Assembly (NCBI GenBank): GCA_021774955.1
Contig: JAJFIN010000375.1
Span: forward strand, 1-20,975
Origin: Alphaproteobacteria bacterium
GTDB taxonomy: Bacteria > Pseudomonadota > Alphaproteobacteria > M2410
Direction: 5' to 3'
DNA length: 20,975 bases
Position numbers and translations under genes: made by a program. Shown here piece by piece: positions 7,529 to 14,559 of the stretch; positions within the stretch are counted from its first letter, which is position 1, and every line of letters begins with the position of its first letter. The notes beneath the pieces are model-generated. The model worked only from the letters and a program-made list of their open reading frames with translations. It ran no database searches and had not been told where the DNA came from.

Positions 7529-8386
7529 ATGGCCTACCAAGATCTTGGACGTGTATCGGAACTAAATCGTTTTCCAGTTAAGTCCTTACGGGGAGAATCC
7601 ATCGATAGTATAGAAATCACAACACAAGGCTTCGCGGGCGATCGCTTATGGGCATTTCGCGATGAGGCCAAAGGTGAAATAGCGAGCGCGAAACACAATC
7701 CAGCCTTGTTGCAGGTCTCGGCGGCGCTTGAATGGGACGGAGAAAACCCTCGCGCTAAGTTGAATTTGCCTGATGGCCGATCGATTTACACGACGGACGA
7801 AGACTGCGCTGATCATATCTCCGAGCATTTAGGCAAGCCGGTATCCTTGCATGGGCTCAGGCCCGCAAGCCAGTCAGAACACTACGCGCGCGCACCGGTA
7901 CCGCCGGAAGAGTTTGAACAATATGCTCGCGAATTCTTTGCGCTCAAGGACGACGAACCCTTGCCCGACCTTTCGGCCTTGCCGCCTGAGGCTATGTTTT
8001 ACACCAGCTTCCCAGGCACCTATTTTGATGTCACGCCTCTCCACATCATTCTTGCGTCGGAACTTGAGATATTACGAGAGGAGCTGCCAGACATTGAGAT
8101 CTCGACACTCCGATTTCGACCAAACATAGTGATAGACGATCTTGCGACCCCGGCCACGTCGGATGAACTCTTAGGAACAAAGCTCCAAATTGGTGCCGTC
8201 GAGATCAATGTCGAAATGGGCACACCACGATGCGCCATGACCACACATCCACAAGCTCACCTGCTCATGGCATCCGAGCTCATGAGAAAACTCGTTTTGG
8301 AGTGGAAACATAGTTTTGGCGTTTACGCTGAAATAGGAAAAGGAGGCAAGATTAATGTCGGCGATTCCGTGAGAAGAATCGTCTGA
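7529..8386 (+). CDS. MOSC-domain protein with MOSC N-terminal beta-barrel
   Basis: MOSC proteins, including YcbX and the mARC enzymes, bind molybdenum cofactor through a conserved Cys and act on N-hydroxylated or sulfur-linked substrates. The product has the N-terminal MOSC beta-barrel signature RFPVKSLRG at residues 14-22, followed by GFAGDRLWA at 34-42. The MOSC core carries RFRPNIVI at 195-202 and the candidate Mo ligand C235 in GTPRCAMTT. The C-terminal GKINVGDSV is also typical. The best start is ATG 7529 with AGGA 8 bases upstream. GTG 7523 is only two bases from that site, so it is unlikely. No ferredoxin domain is fused at the C-terminus, unlike YcbX, so an external electron donor would be needed. 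It converges on the MAPEG gene. Confidence 0.88.
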   Translation: MAYQDLGRVSELNRFPVKSLRGESIDSIEITTQGFAGDRLWAFRDEAKGEIASAKHNPALLQVSAALEWDGENPRAKLNLPDGRSIYTTDEDCADHISEHLGKPVSLHGLRPASQSEHYARAPVPPEEFEQYAREFFALKDDEPLPDLSALPPEAMFYTSFPGTYFDVTPLHIILASELEILREELPDIEISTLRFRPNIVIDDLATPATSDELLGTKLQIGAVEINVEMGTPRCAMTTHPQAHLLMASELMRKLVLEWKHSFGVYAEIGKGGKINVGDSVRRIV

Positions 8387-8425
8387 CCTTCCCCCCGTAC
8401 CATTTAGCATCAAAGCTTTTGCAAT

Positions 8426-8836
8426 CTATGCCGCTTCAGCGAGCGCCACAATCCAATAGGCCGTAATGAGCAATTGAACCGTATAGAATGTAACACGGAA
8501 ATATACCGCAAGAACAGATGCCGAAACCAAGTGAACGCTGCCTTGCGCTATCCGAGCAATTAACACCCATATTGCCAGTGGCGACAAAATAGCCGACTTC
8601 TCCAGCAGAAGAGCAAGCACGGGGATAGCCATCAACAGCGCCAGATTTTCATAATTATTTGCGTGAACGCGAACCAGCCGCTGTCGAAATCCTGTGACAT
8701 CACTACCGTCTGGGGCGAAACCATTTGCTGGCGCTCCGGCAAAGAGAACCCGGAACGAGCGCTCCGAGACGAGTAACAAGGTGATAAACAAGGCCCAAGA
8801 AACAAGGCCAATAATCAGCGTGACAGTCGGGTCCAT
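8426..8836 (-). CDS. MAPEG-family membrane protein
   Basis: MAPEG proteins are small four-helix membrane proteins; several are glutathione transferases or peroxidases. The 136 residues show four hydrophobic segments (about 5-25, 64-78, 83-99 and 105-130). The family signature RLVRVHANNYEN is at 53-64, containing the Arg and Asn residues that contact glutathione in characterised members. The start is ATG with AGGAGGAGGA 4-5 bases upstream, the strongest ribosome-binding site in this part of the window. It begins 12 bases after the NmrA-like gene, whose stop codon overlaps that site, so the two form an operon. Enzymatic activity is not proven by sequence. Confidence 0.87.
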   Translation of the reverse strand: MDPTVTLIIGLVSWALFITLLLVSERSFRVLFAGAPANGFAPDGSDVTGFRQRLVRVHANNYENLALLMAIPVLALLLEKSAILSPLAIWVLIARIAQGSVHLVSASVLAVYFRVTFYTVQLLITAYWIVALAEAA

Positions 8837-8848
8837 TTGATCCTCCTC

Positions 8849-9832
8849 CTATTTTTCCAGCGCATCGCGCATACCGCGCCAATCTACGGATGCCACCCAA
8901 TCCTTCATGCGCGTAATCTCGGGATTGTAGCACCGCAACGCTCCAATATCCGCCGCCCATCCGCCTGTTGCGCTTTGATTATTCCAGCGCAACTGATTGT
9001 AGGTTGGCTGTCCGATGCCAAAATGCCCCGTGGTTCGAGACCATTCAACAAAATGTGTGATCATCCAAAGCAGAGGGGTCGACATGCGCCGATAGACAAC
9101 CGGGCGATTGATTTCCTCCCCAATGGATTTAGCAAATTCCTCCATATGGAAAAAATCGCTCGCGAGTTCCATCACTTTGTAAAGAAACTCGTCGCGATTT
9201 CCGAAGGCAAGCGCAACAAACACGCCGACATCCGAAAGCGAGACCATTTGAAAGTCCTTGCCGCCAACAATGGGCGTGTAGAGAACACCTTTATCGACGA
9301 TCCGTCTTAGGAATCGTGGTGTGATGAAATTTTCGTAGAATGTGACCGGCCTGAATATGGTATAGGGCAAACCGATATTCGCGAGATATCTTTCGATAAT
9401 GGCCTTGCTGTCGAGATGCGTGATGTTCATGCCATCAACACGGCCAACGCCACCGGCAGAACTGTACACAAAGTGCTCAACACCAGCCGCGAGGGCGGCA
9501 TCGGCCACTGTTTTCCCTTGCTGGATTTCTTTATCAAAGCCGTGCATCCAATAATTTTGCACGCTATATACACCGTATACGCCCTTAGCGGCGGTAAAAA
9601 CGGAATCAGCATTGTCAAGATCGCCACAAACAACTTCAGCACCAAGACTTGCGAGTGTTTTTGCCGCGGGCTGAGCGGGATCTCGCGTCATCGCTCGAAC
9701 CTTCCAGCCATGGGCGAGAAGTTTTCGCGCCACCTCATGACCCTGGCGACCGGTCGCCCCTGTGACAAGTATTGTGCGGCCATCGCCATGTCCGAACGAC
9801 AGTCCGTTTGACGTATTTTGGTTTGAATGCAT
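8849..9832 (-). CDS. NmrA-like NAD(P)-binding protein, atypical SDR
   Basis: NmrA-family proteins bind NAD(P) with a Rossmann fold and serve as redox sensors or as reductases. The glycine motif GATGRQG is at residues 25-31, followed by VRAMTRDP after the second strand, with a basic residue suited to NADP(H). The usual SDR Tyr-x3-Lys is altered: the region reads HLDSKAIIERYL, with Asp two residues before Ser-Lys and no Tyr at the expected place. This fits non-catalytic or atypical members. It has YSSAGGV and the IFRPVTFYENF segment typical of NmrA. Length is 327 residues, and the start is ATG with GAGG about 8 bases upstream. It is followed closely by the MAPEG gene. A candidate operator lies 50 bases upstream. 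Confidence 0.88.
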   Translation of the reverse strand: MHSNQNTSNGLSFGHGDGRTILVTGATGRQGHEVARKLLAHGWKVRAMTRDPAQPAAKTLASLGAEVVCGDLDNADSVFTAAKGVYGVYSVQNYWMHGFDKEIQQGKTVADAALAAGVEHFVYSSAGGVGRVDGMNITHLDSKAIIERYLANIGLPYTIFRPVTFYENFITPRFLRRIVDKGVLYTPIVGGKDFQMVSLSDVGVFVALAFGNRDEFLYKVMELASDFFHMEEFAKSIGEEINRPVVYRRMSTPLLWMITHFVEWSRTTGHFGIGQPTYNQLRWNNQSATGGWAADIGALRCYNPEITRMKDWVASVDWRGMRDALEK

Positions 9833-9881
9833 GTTTCATCCTCACTCGATCAGCCCTGGTAGCCTGCCATCGAGGATCATT

Positions 9882-9902
9882 CAATTACCTGAGAGGGAAG
9901 GG
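9882..9902. promoter_or_regulatory. Candidate operator upstream of the NmrA-MAPEG operon
   Basis: CAATTACCT-GAG-AGGGAAGGG forms an imperfect palindrome with 3-base spacing; 6 of 9 arm positions match the reverse complement. Read on the minus strand its conserved arm is AGGTAATTG, identical to the arm at 11382-11390. It sits 50-70 bases upstream of the NmrA-like start, within a probable promoter. Its role is inferred from recurrence and position only. Confidence 0.4.
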
Positions 9903-9933
9903 AGAAAGTGATCTCAAGCGTCGCAAACGGTCC

Positions 9934-10737
9934 TCACCGAATTTGCGTGATCAAGGCTTCGTCAACGCAACGCCAAGTATCTTCGGTTCCGGGGGTCGAC
10001 GACCCGAGTGTTTCAGGAAGATAGTCTTCAATTGCGCGTTTAAACGAGTGGCGCCCGCGCATGGCACCCAACCATTTTGCCAGTGCTGGTCGTATCTGGG
10101 GTGCGATCATGCGGCCAATGCCCAAATGTTCCAAGCGCTGCACATAAGGCAGAACTGTCAGGTCTGCGAGACTGACATTAGCAGAAGCCAAGAACGGGTT
10201 TTTCGAAAGGGTCACTTCCATATCATCAAGCAATGTTTCGTGGGCGCGCACCGTTTCGCCAAATTCCTTTGCGTCCATACCCTTTTCAATAACCACCCGG
10301 CGCAGCCATCGATCGCGCGCATTCGGCATGGCATTAATATAAGCTTCTCGTTCTTCCATTGAGAGCCGCAGCAAGGATTTTCGTCCGCCGATGACATAGC
10401 TTAAGAACCCATTGGCAGGATGGACCACTTCATCAATTTTCTTCACCCAACACCTCATGCGATGCCGTTCGAGCGCGTCATCCGGGACAAGCGCTGTTCC
10501 TGCAAATGTTTCATCAATGAATTCGAGGGTCGCAGACACTTCTGTTAGTCTGATATCACTAATAATCAGTGTAGGAACAAATCCCTTTGGGTTGATTTGG
10601 CGGTAGACCTCTGAATGCTGTTCACCTTTCAGGAGATCGACGAAGCGGTCTTCCCAGGTCAGTCCTTTTTCAGCAAGAGCCAAACGCACTTTCTGCGAAG
10701 ATCCGGACATAGCATAATTATAAAGGATCAAAGACAT
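9934..10737 (-). CDS. Glutathione S-transferase family protein
   Basis: The protein has a cytosolic GST fold: an N-terminal thioredoxin-like domain and a helical C-terminal domain. Residues 1-80 contain a likely catalytic Ser or Tyr region (NYAMSGSSQKVRLAL), the cis-proline loop NPKGFVPTL at 49-57 and the glutathione-contacting E66-x-S68 (TEVSATLEFI). The C-terminal domain has the SLADLTVLPY hydrophobic staple with S189 and D192. The ATG at 10737 is preferred: GGGAG lies 7 bases upstream and the family N-terminus begins there. An ATG eight codons earlier has no such site. The product is 267 residues, slightly longer than usual, with a C-terminal tail of about 25 residues beyond the GST fold. 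It follows the unknown membrane protein gene by 69 bases on the same strand. Confidence 0.92.
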   Translation of the reverse strand: MSLILYNYAMSGSSQKVRLALAEKGLTWEDRFVDLLKGEQHSEVYRQINPKGFVPTLIISDIRLTEVSATLEFIDETFAGTALVPDDALERHRMRCWVKKIDEVVHPANGFLSYVIGGRKSLLRLSMEEREAYINAMPNARDRWLRRVVIEKGMDAKEFGETVRAHETLLDDMEVTLSKNPFLASANVSLADLTVLPYVQRLEHLGIGRMIAPQIRPALAKWLGAMRGRHSFKRAIEDYLPETLGSSTPGTEDTWRCVDEALITQIR

Positions 10738-10806
10738 GGGTTTCTCCCAATTTGTATACATTGAGCGCGCGCAGCTCGGTGATTTAGTTTGTTGTGATGC
10801 TTTCCG

Positions 10807-11307
10807 TTAGTTTGCACGACCTAATTTGGACGCTTTAGCGGCCACCGCCGCCGGTGTCCCGAGGACATAACGCGCGCCCGCAAACCAACGCATGACATCA
10901 ACGACATCCAAAACGACACAAATTAACGTCGACCAGAACACGACCTGAAGCCAGGAAAAGTAGGCTAGATCGTCGCCGGCTGATATCGCGGGTCCGAGCG
11001 CATCGGTGAACAATCTCAAGCCTAAATAGATCAGAAAAACAGCCCACGGAAGGTGGATAAGCCCTGAAAGACGGGTCAACCCGCGTTGGCGAGTGATCAT
11101 GATGAAGACCAAGGGGCCAACGGCGAAATAAGACAGAAGCGCCCAGAAAGCCTCAGGTCGCGCAAGATAGAAAAAGCCAACCCAATAGAGGATATTCAGG
11201 TACCAAAGCCATATCATGACCGGCGTTTTGATCGACTGCCAAGACCGAAAAGCGGCGATACGTGTGGGTATAGAAGGGTCGAAACGACCAGACAATTGAG
11301 TGTTCAT
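10807..11307 (-). CDS. Small four-helix membrane protein of unknown function
   Basis: I do not recognise the family. The 166 residues have about 29 polar N-terminal residues, then four likely membrane segments (about 30-49, 54-72, 84-101 and 115-138). Notable features are the aromatic run WLWYLNILYW, a basic loop (RQRGLTRL) after helix 2, and DVVDVMRWF at the end of helix 4. Basic residues on the tails and on the 2-3 loop predict both ends in the cytoplasm. The start is ATG with AGGGAAG about 8 bases upstream, which is good evidence that the gene is real. It precedes the GST gene on the same strand, and an inverted repeat lies 60-86 bases upstream of its start. Confidence 0.83.
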   Translation of the reverse strand: MNTQLSGRFDPSIPTRIAAFRSWQSIKTPVMIWLWYLNILYWVGFFYLARPEAFWALLSYFAVGPLVFIMITRQRGLTRLSGLIHLPWAVFLIYLGLRLFTDALGPAISAGDDLAYFSWLQVVFWSTLICVVLDVVDVMRWFAGARYVLGTPAAVAAKASKLGRAN

Positions 11308-11366
11308 GCTTTCTCTTCCCTTTAAAAGCGGCAGGGTCAGAACACTCTTGTGGGTTTCTTCTTGAG

Positions 11367-11393
11367 AAACAATTATCTGTGAGGTAATTGTTT
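11367..11393. promoter_or_regulatory. Long inverted repeat, candidate operator or terminator
   Basis: AAACAATTA (11367-11375) and TAATTGTTT (11385-11393) are perfect inverted arms. The pairing continues inward as T-G, C-G and T-A, leaving a three-base loop. The central 21 bases, 11370-11390, read CAATTATCT-GTG-AGGTAATTG and share the AGGTAATTG arm with the sites at 9882-9902 and 7391-7411. It lies 56 bases after the gshB stop, and 60-86 bases before the start of the membrane protein gene on the same strand. AT-rich arms and no T-tract on the minus strand favour an operator over a gshB terminator. Confidence 0.5.
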
Positions 11394-11448
11394 TAAGGCG
11401 CTATCGGATGGAAGAATAGATAAACGGCGTTAAGAAAGATATTGTGTT

Positions 11449-12396
11449 CTAATTAATCTGTACACGTCTTTCTATCGCATCCCAAATGAGTGCCGCGATA
11501 TCTGCGCCACCAAACTTTTTGATCTCTTGGATCCCGGTGGGCGAGGTTACATTGATCTCGGTTAGATAATTCCCGATGACGTCAATACCGACAAAAATCA
11601 GACCGCGATCGCGCAAAGTGGGTCCGATAGCCGTGCAGATTTCAAGATCGCGCGCGCTCAAATCAATGGCCTCAGCTTTGCCACCAACATGAAGGTTTGA
11701 GCGGGTTTCGCCTTCCGCCGGGCGGCGATTGAGCGCGCCCACGGGCTCGCCATCGACCAAAATAATCCGCTTATCGCCGTCGCGCACCGCTGGCAGATAA
11801 GCCTGCGCAATCACCGGCTCGCGGTACATCTCGGTGAACAATTCCATCAGCGCATTGAAGTTTTGATCGTCCCGCTTCAAGCGAAACACACCCGCGCCGC
11901 CATTGCCGTAGAGAGGCTTCAAGATGATATCGTTGTGGGTCTCGCGAAAGGCTTTGATCGCATCAATATCGGCGCTGATTAAAGTCGGCGGCATCAACCC
12001 ATCAAAATGGGTGACCAGTAATTTCTCCGGCGCATTGCGCACGTGGAAAGGATCGTTCACGACCAATGTTTCGGGATGAATGTGCTCAAGAATATGGGTC
12101 GCCGTGATGTAAGCCATGTCGAAAGGTGGATCTTGACGCATGAGCACCACATCCATGTCGGCCAAGTCGATCACCCGTTCCGGCCCCATGGTGACGTGAT
12201 GGCCTTTTTCTGGCCGCACGATTATGGGGTGAGCCCGCGCTGTGACCAGACCATCCTGAAAGCTCAAATTTTGGGTCAAGTAATAGTAGAGTTCGTGACC
12301 GCGGATTTGTGCTTCAAGCGCCAGGGCGAAGGTCGAATCTGCCTCAATATCAACCGCGCTGATCGGATCCATTTGAATGGCGATGGTTAAAGGCAT
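11449..12396 (-). CDS. gshB: Glutathione synthetase
   Basis: GshB joins gamma-glutamylcysteine and glycine using ATP, the last step of glutathione synthesis in the cytoplasm. The 315 residues match the bacterial tetrameric type. N-terminal signature: DSTFALALEAQIRGH. Then MRQDPPFDMAYI and NDPFHVRNAPEKL. The ATP-grasp core shows ILKPLYGNGGAGVF, DKRIILVDGEPVGALNR and the metal and substrate site NYLTEINVTSPTGIQEI. The start is ATG with a weak AAGTAAGG-like element. It lies at the end of the rsmI-yraN-BON-gshB block common in Alphaproteobacteria. It probably also has its own promoter, because 123 bases with sigma-70-like boxes separate it from the BON gene... in which the BON gene is downstream of gshB in position but upstream in transcription order. 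Confidence 0.96.
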   Translation of the reverse strand: MPLTIAIQMDPISAVDIEADSTFALALEAQIRGHELYYYLTQNLSFQDGLVTARAHPIIVRPEKGHHVTMGPERVIDLADMDVVLMRQDPPFDMAYITATHILEHIHPETLVVNDPFHVRNAPEKLLVTHFDGLMPPTLISADIDAIKAFRETHNDIILKPLYGNGGAGVFRLKRDDQNFNALMELFTEMYREPVIAQAYLPAVRDGDKRIILVDGEPVGALNRRPAEGETRSNLHVGGKAEAIDLSARDLEICTAIGPTLRDRGLIFVGIDVIGNYLTEINVTSPTGIQEIKKFGGADIAALIWDAIERRVQIN

Positions 12397-12416
12397 GGCC
12401 TTACTTTCTGCATCAA

Positions 12417-12444
12417 ATTCTACACCGTGAACAGGCGTTGTTCA
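12417..12444 (-). promoter_or_regulatory. gshB: Probable gshB promoter with overlapping palindrome
   Basis: Read on the minus strand, TGAACA (12444-12439) and TAGAAT (12422-12417) are separated by 16 bases and resemble sigma-70 -35 and -10 boxes. They lie just upstream of the gshB start at 12396. TGAACA-N5-TGTTCA at 12428-12444 is a perfect palindrome covering the -35 box and part of the spacer, so a regulator could block the promoter. Assigned by eye; modest confidence. Confidence 0.4.
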
Positions 12445-12519
12445 GGATCAACCTACCGGGCCCAGCGGAAGGCTGTCGATGACAATCGTGAGGCTCTGTG
12501 ATGGAAATGGCGTCCTTGC

Positions 12520-13119
12520 TCAGCCGGCGCGCGCAGGATCATCAGCCAACATAACATGGCTCACAACACGTATGACGCCCCGAATCTGGCTAGCGTGACT
12601 AGCGACCAGGTCTAGCTCAGGTTTGCTCCGACCGATCCCGAAGAGATAGACCGTACCTGCCACCGTCTCAATATGGTAGTTGATCTGCCGCACTTCAGGG
12701 TCGCTCACCAACTGGGTGCGCAATTGCGACGTAATCCAAACGTCGTTGGGATAGCTCGGCCACCGGGCAAGCGGGCTGACTTGAAGCTCGTTGATGACGC
12801 TTTTCACACCCTTGGAATCACGGGTGATTTGGCCGGCGCGCGCCTTGGCTTCCTCGGTCGGTACGACGCCAACCAACAAAACACGTTGTTCAACGACTTC
12901 GATGTCGGTCCGTCGAAACAGACCAGGATCTTGTTCTAGAAGACGGGCCTTGACGTTAATCTGCACGGTGGCATCGTCAATGGCATCGCCGGCGGAGCGT
13001 TCTTGAGAGACAACGGCTGCCGTCGTACCGACGCCCGTGATGATCAATGCCGGGGTGCATCCACTGACAGCAATGGTGCCTGCCACCAGAAGAGAGAGGG
13101 GTAAAATTCGCGCGTGCAT
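12520..13119 (-). CDS. Lipoprotein with two BON domains
   Basis: BON-domain lipoproteins of the DolP (YraP) type sit at the outer membrane, bind anionic phospholipid and support envelope integrity. The N-terminus is a lipoprotein signal with lipobox AVSGC, Cys at residue 21. Two BON domains follow, at about 45-115 (IDDATVQINVKARLL ... VVPTEEAKARAGQI) and 122-195 (VWITSQLRTQLV ... VYLFGIGRSKPELDLV). The 199 residues match E. coli DolP in size and layout. The start is ATG with GGAG 7 bases upstream. It lies 60 bases after yraN; in E. coli yraP also sits near yraN and rsmI, so the neighbourhood supports the call. Confidence 0.92.
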   Translation of the reverse strand: MHARILPLSLLVAGTIAVSGCTPALIITGVGTTAAVVSQERSAGDAIDDATVQINVKARLLEQDPGLFRRTDIEVVEQRVLLVGVVPTEEAKARAGQITRDSKGVKSVINELQVSPLARWPSYPNDVWITSQLRTQLVSDPEVRQINYHIETVAGTVYLFGIGRSKPELDLVASHASQIRGVIRVVSHVMLADDPARAG

Positions 13120-13179
13120 GGGGTACTCCGTAGTGGGGTGATTCGTCCGGACTGGGCAGGTTTATACCACATTTCGGCG

Positions 13180-13545
13180 CTAAACGCGCCACGCATCCCG
13201 TATGTGGATGATTGTTAAGGTTCCCGTGAAAGCCATCACATCAAAACGACGGAGAAATGTTTCATAACCCGGATGGCGTTGAATGAAGCTTTCGCTGGCG
13301 CGCGCAATCCTTTGTTGCTGCCGCATCGAGACAGCCTCGACGGCTTGGCGCGTTTCGGGTCGAGCTTTGACTTCGACAAAAACAATAATACCGCGACGTT
13401 TGGCAACGAGATCGATCTCGCCAACCGGCGTTCGAAAGCGCTGCGCGAGGATGCGGTAACCCTTCAAGCGAAGAAACCAGGCACACAAGGTCTCAGCCCA
13501 CAGGCCGCGCTTATAGGCTTTTTTTCGAGCGGGGCTTTTGGTCAT
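13180..13545 (-). CDS. yraN: UPF0102 family protein YraN
   Basis: YraN proteins have a restriction-endonuclease-like fold; a cellular role is not firmly established. The 121 residues contain the family core: an N-terminal helix with RGLWAETLCAWFL, then GEIDLVAKR and IVFVEVKARP. The Asp of EIDLV with Glu-x-Lys of VEVKAR is the nuclease-like metal site. Arg and Gln residues (RQQQRI) follow as usual. Its ATG begins one base after the rsmI stop, and there is no good ribosome-binding site, so translation is probably coupled to rsmI. This rsmI-yraN pairing is widely conserved. Confidence 0.95.
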   Translation of the reverse strand: MTKSPARKKAYKRGLWAETLCAWFLRLKGYRILAQRFRTPVGEIDLVAKRRGIIVFVEVKARPETRQAVEAVSMRQQQRIARASESFIQRHPGYETFLRRFDVMAFTGTLTIIHIRDAWRV

Positions 13546-13546
13546 T

Positions 13547-14428
13547 TCAGTCAGAGCTTTTCTTTAAAACCAGTGCCCGGTCGTAGACGCTTTTTCGCGC
13601 CACACCTGTGGTGCTGGCGACCAGATGGACGGCATCTTTAACACTGAGATTTTGAAGCTGCTCATGCAGCAGGGCATCTATTTCTTCGGTATCTAAGGCT
13701 GGTTTTTCGAGCGGGAGGCCAACCACAATAACAATCTCACCCTTGACCTTTTCGGATCCGTATCGATCCGCAAGTGCCGCGAGATCGGCCACAACAATTT
13801 CCTCAAATCGCTTGGTCAGCTCCCGGCAAACCGAGGCCGAACGCCCGGGCCACAAGTCGGCCATGTCAGCCAAGGTATCGCCCAAGCGGTGAGGCGATTC
13901 AAATATGACCAGGGAAGAAGGTACCGCATCGAGCGCTTGCAAAGCGCTTTGTCTTTGCCCTCGTTTGGGCGGTAGAAATCCGGCAAAAAAGAATTGATCG
14001 CAAGGCTGACCTGAAAGAGCAACGGCCGCCATAACCGCACTGGCGCCCGGAACAACCGTCACAGCAATATCGTTCTCACGCGCATCATCGACCAAGCGAT
14101 ATCCCGGGTCTGAAATGAGTGGCATGCCAGCATCACTGATCAGGCAAACACTGGCCCCAGCCGCGAGTTGCTTGACGATCGCGGGTCTCACTTTAGCCGC
14201 ATTATGATCATGGTATGGCGAGAGTTTCGTATCTATTTTGTGGATCGCAAGGAGCTTAGAGGTGACGCGTGTGTCCTCACATAAAACGATATCGGCTTGG
14301 CGCAACACATGGAGCGCCCGTAAGGTGATATCTTGGGCGTTGCCAATGGGCGTTGCGGTGAGATAAAGGCCAGGCGAAAGCGCATCTCGAGAGATGTTAG
14401 GTTTTTCTTGATATTCTTGAGGCGTCAT
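13547..14428 (-). CDS. rsmI: 16S rRNA 2'-O-ribose C1402 methyltransferase RsmI
   Basis: RsmI methylates the 2'-hydroxyl of C1402 in 16S rRNA with S-adenosylmethionine, in the ribosomal P site. Family motifs are plain: GLYLTATPIGNAQDITLRA at the N-terminus, DIVLCEDTRVTSKLL, CLISDAGMPLISDPG and FFAGFLPPKRGQR. The tetrapyrrole-methylase C-terminal part has ELTKRFEEIV and GEIVIVVG. I place the start at ATG 14428 (293 residues), with GGAAAA about 9 bases upstream. An earlier ATG at 14479 would add 17 residues not expected in the family and push into the divergent lppC control region. It is the first gene of the rsmI-yraN-BON-gshB strand. Confidence 0.95.
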   Translation of the reverse strand: MTPQEYQEKPNISRDALSPGLYLTATPIGNAQDITLRALHVLRQADIVLCEDTRVTSKLLAIHKIDTKLSPYHDHNAAKVRPAIVKQLAAGASVCLISDAGMPLISDPGYRLVDDARENDIAVTVVPGASAVMAAVALSGQPCDQFFFAGFLPPKRGQRQSALQALDAVPSSLVIFESPHRLGDTLADMADLWPGRSASVCRELTKRFEEIVVADLAALADRYGSEKVKGEIVIVVGLPLEKPALDTEEIDALLHEQLQNLSVKDAVHLVASTTGVARKSVYDRALVLKKSSD

Positions 14429-14559
14429 AGACTGGTTTTCCGTTGTTCGCCATGCGCGAGGCCGATACGGTGAGAACATTGAACTGTCTAGCGCAGTTTA
14501 ACGAGCAAATGGTAGGGAAAGAAATCATTGAAGGGTTCCGAGGAATCTGGGGGAGTGCA
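14429..14559. promoter_or_regulatory. Divergent control region between rsmI and lppC
   Basis: 131 bases separate the preferred starts of rsmI and lppC. TTGAACTG (14479-14486) and CAGTTTAA (14494-14501) form an imperfect inverted repeat with 7 of 8 positions paired around TCTAGCG, roughly central. GGGGGAG at 14549-14555 is the lppC ribosome-binding site. Exact promoter boxes could not be assigned. Confidence 0.35.

Noticed and set aside
8837..9310. 157-codon plus-strand open frame
   Set aside because: It lies wholly antisense to the well-supported NmrA-like gene and has no recognisable motif or ribosome-binding site.
9772..10362. 196-codon plus-strand open frame
   Set aside because: It is antisense to the GST gene, rich in Cys and His in a way typical of shadow frames, and matches nothing known.
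14443..14559. Upstream extension of lppC to ATG 14443
   Set aside because: It would put 39 polar residues before the lipoprotein signal, and no ribosome-binding site supports it. The GGGGGAG before 14560 fits a later start.
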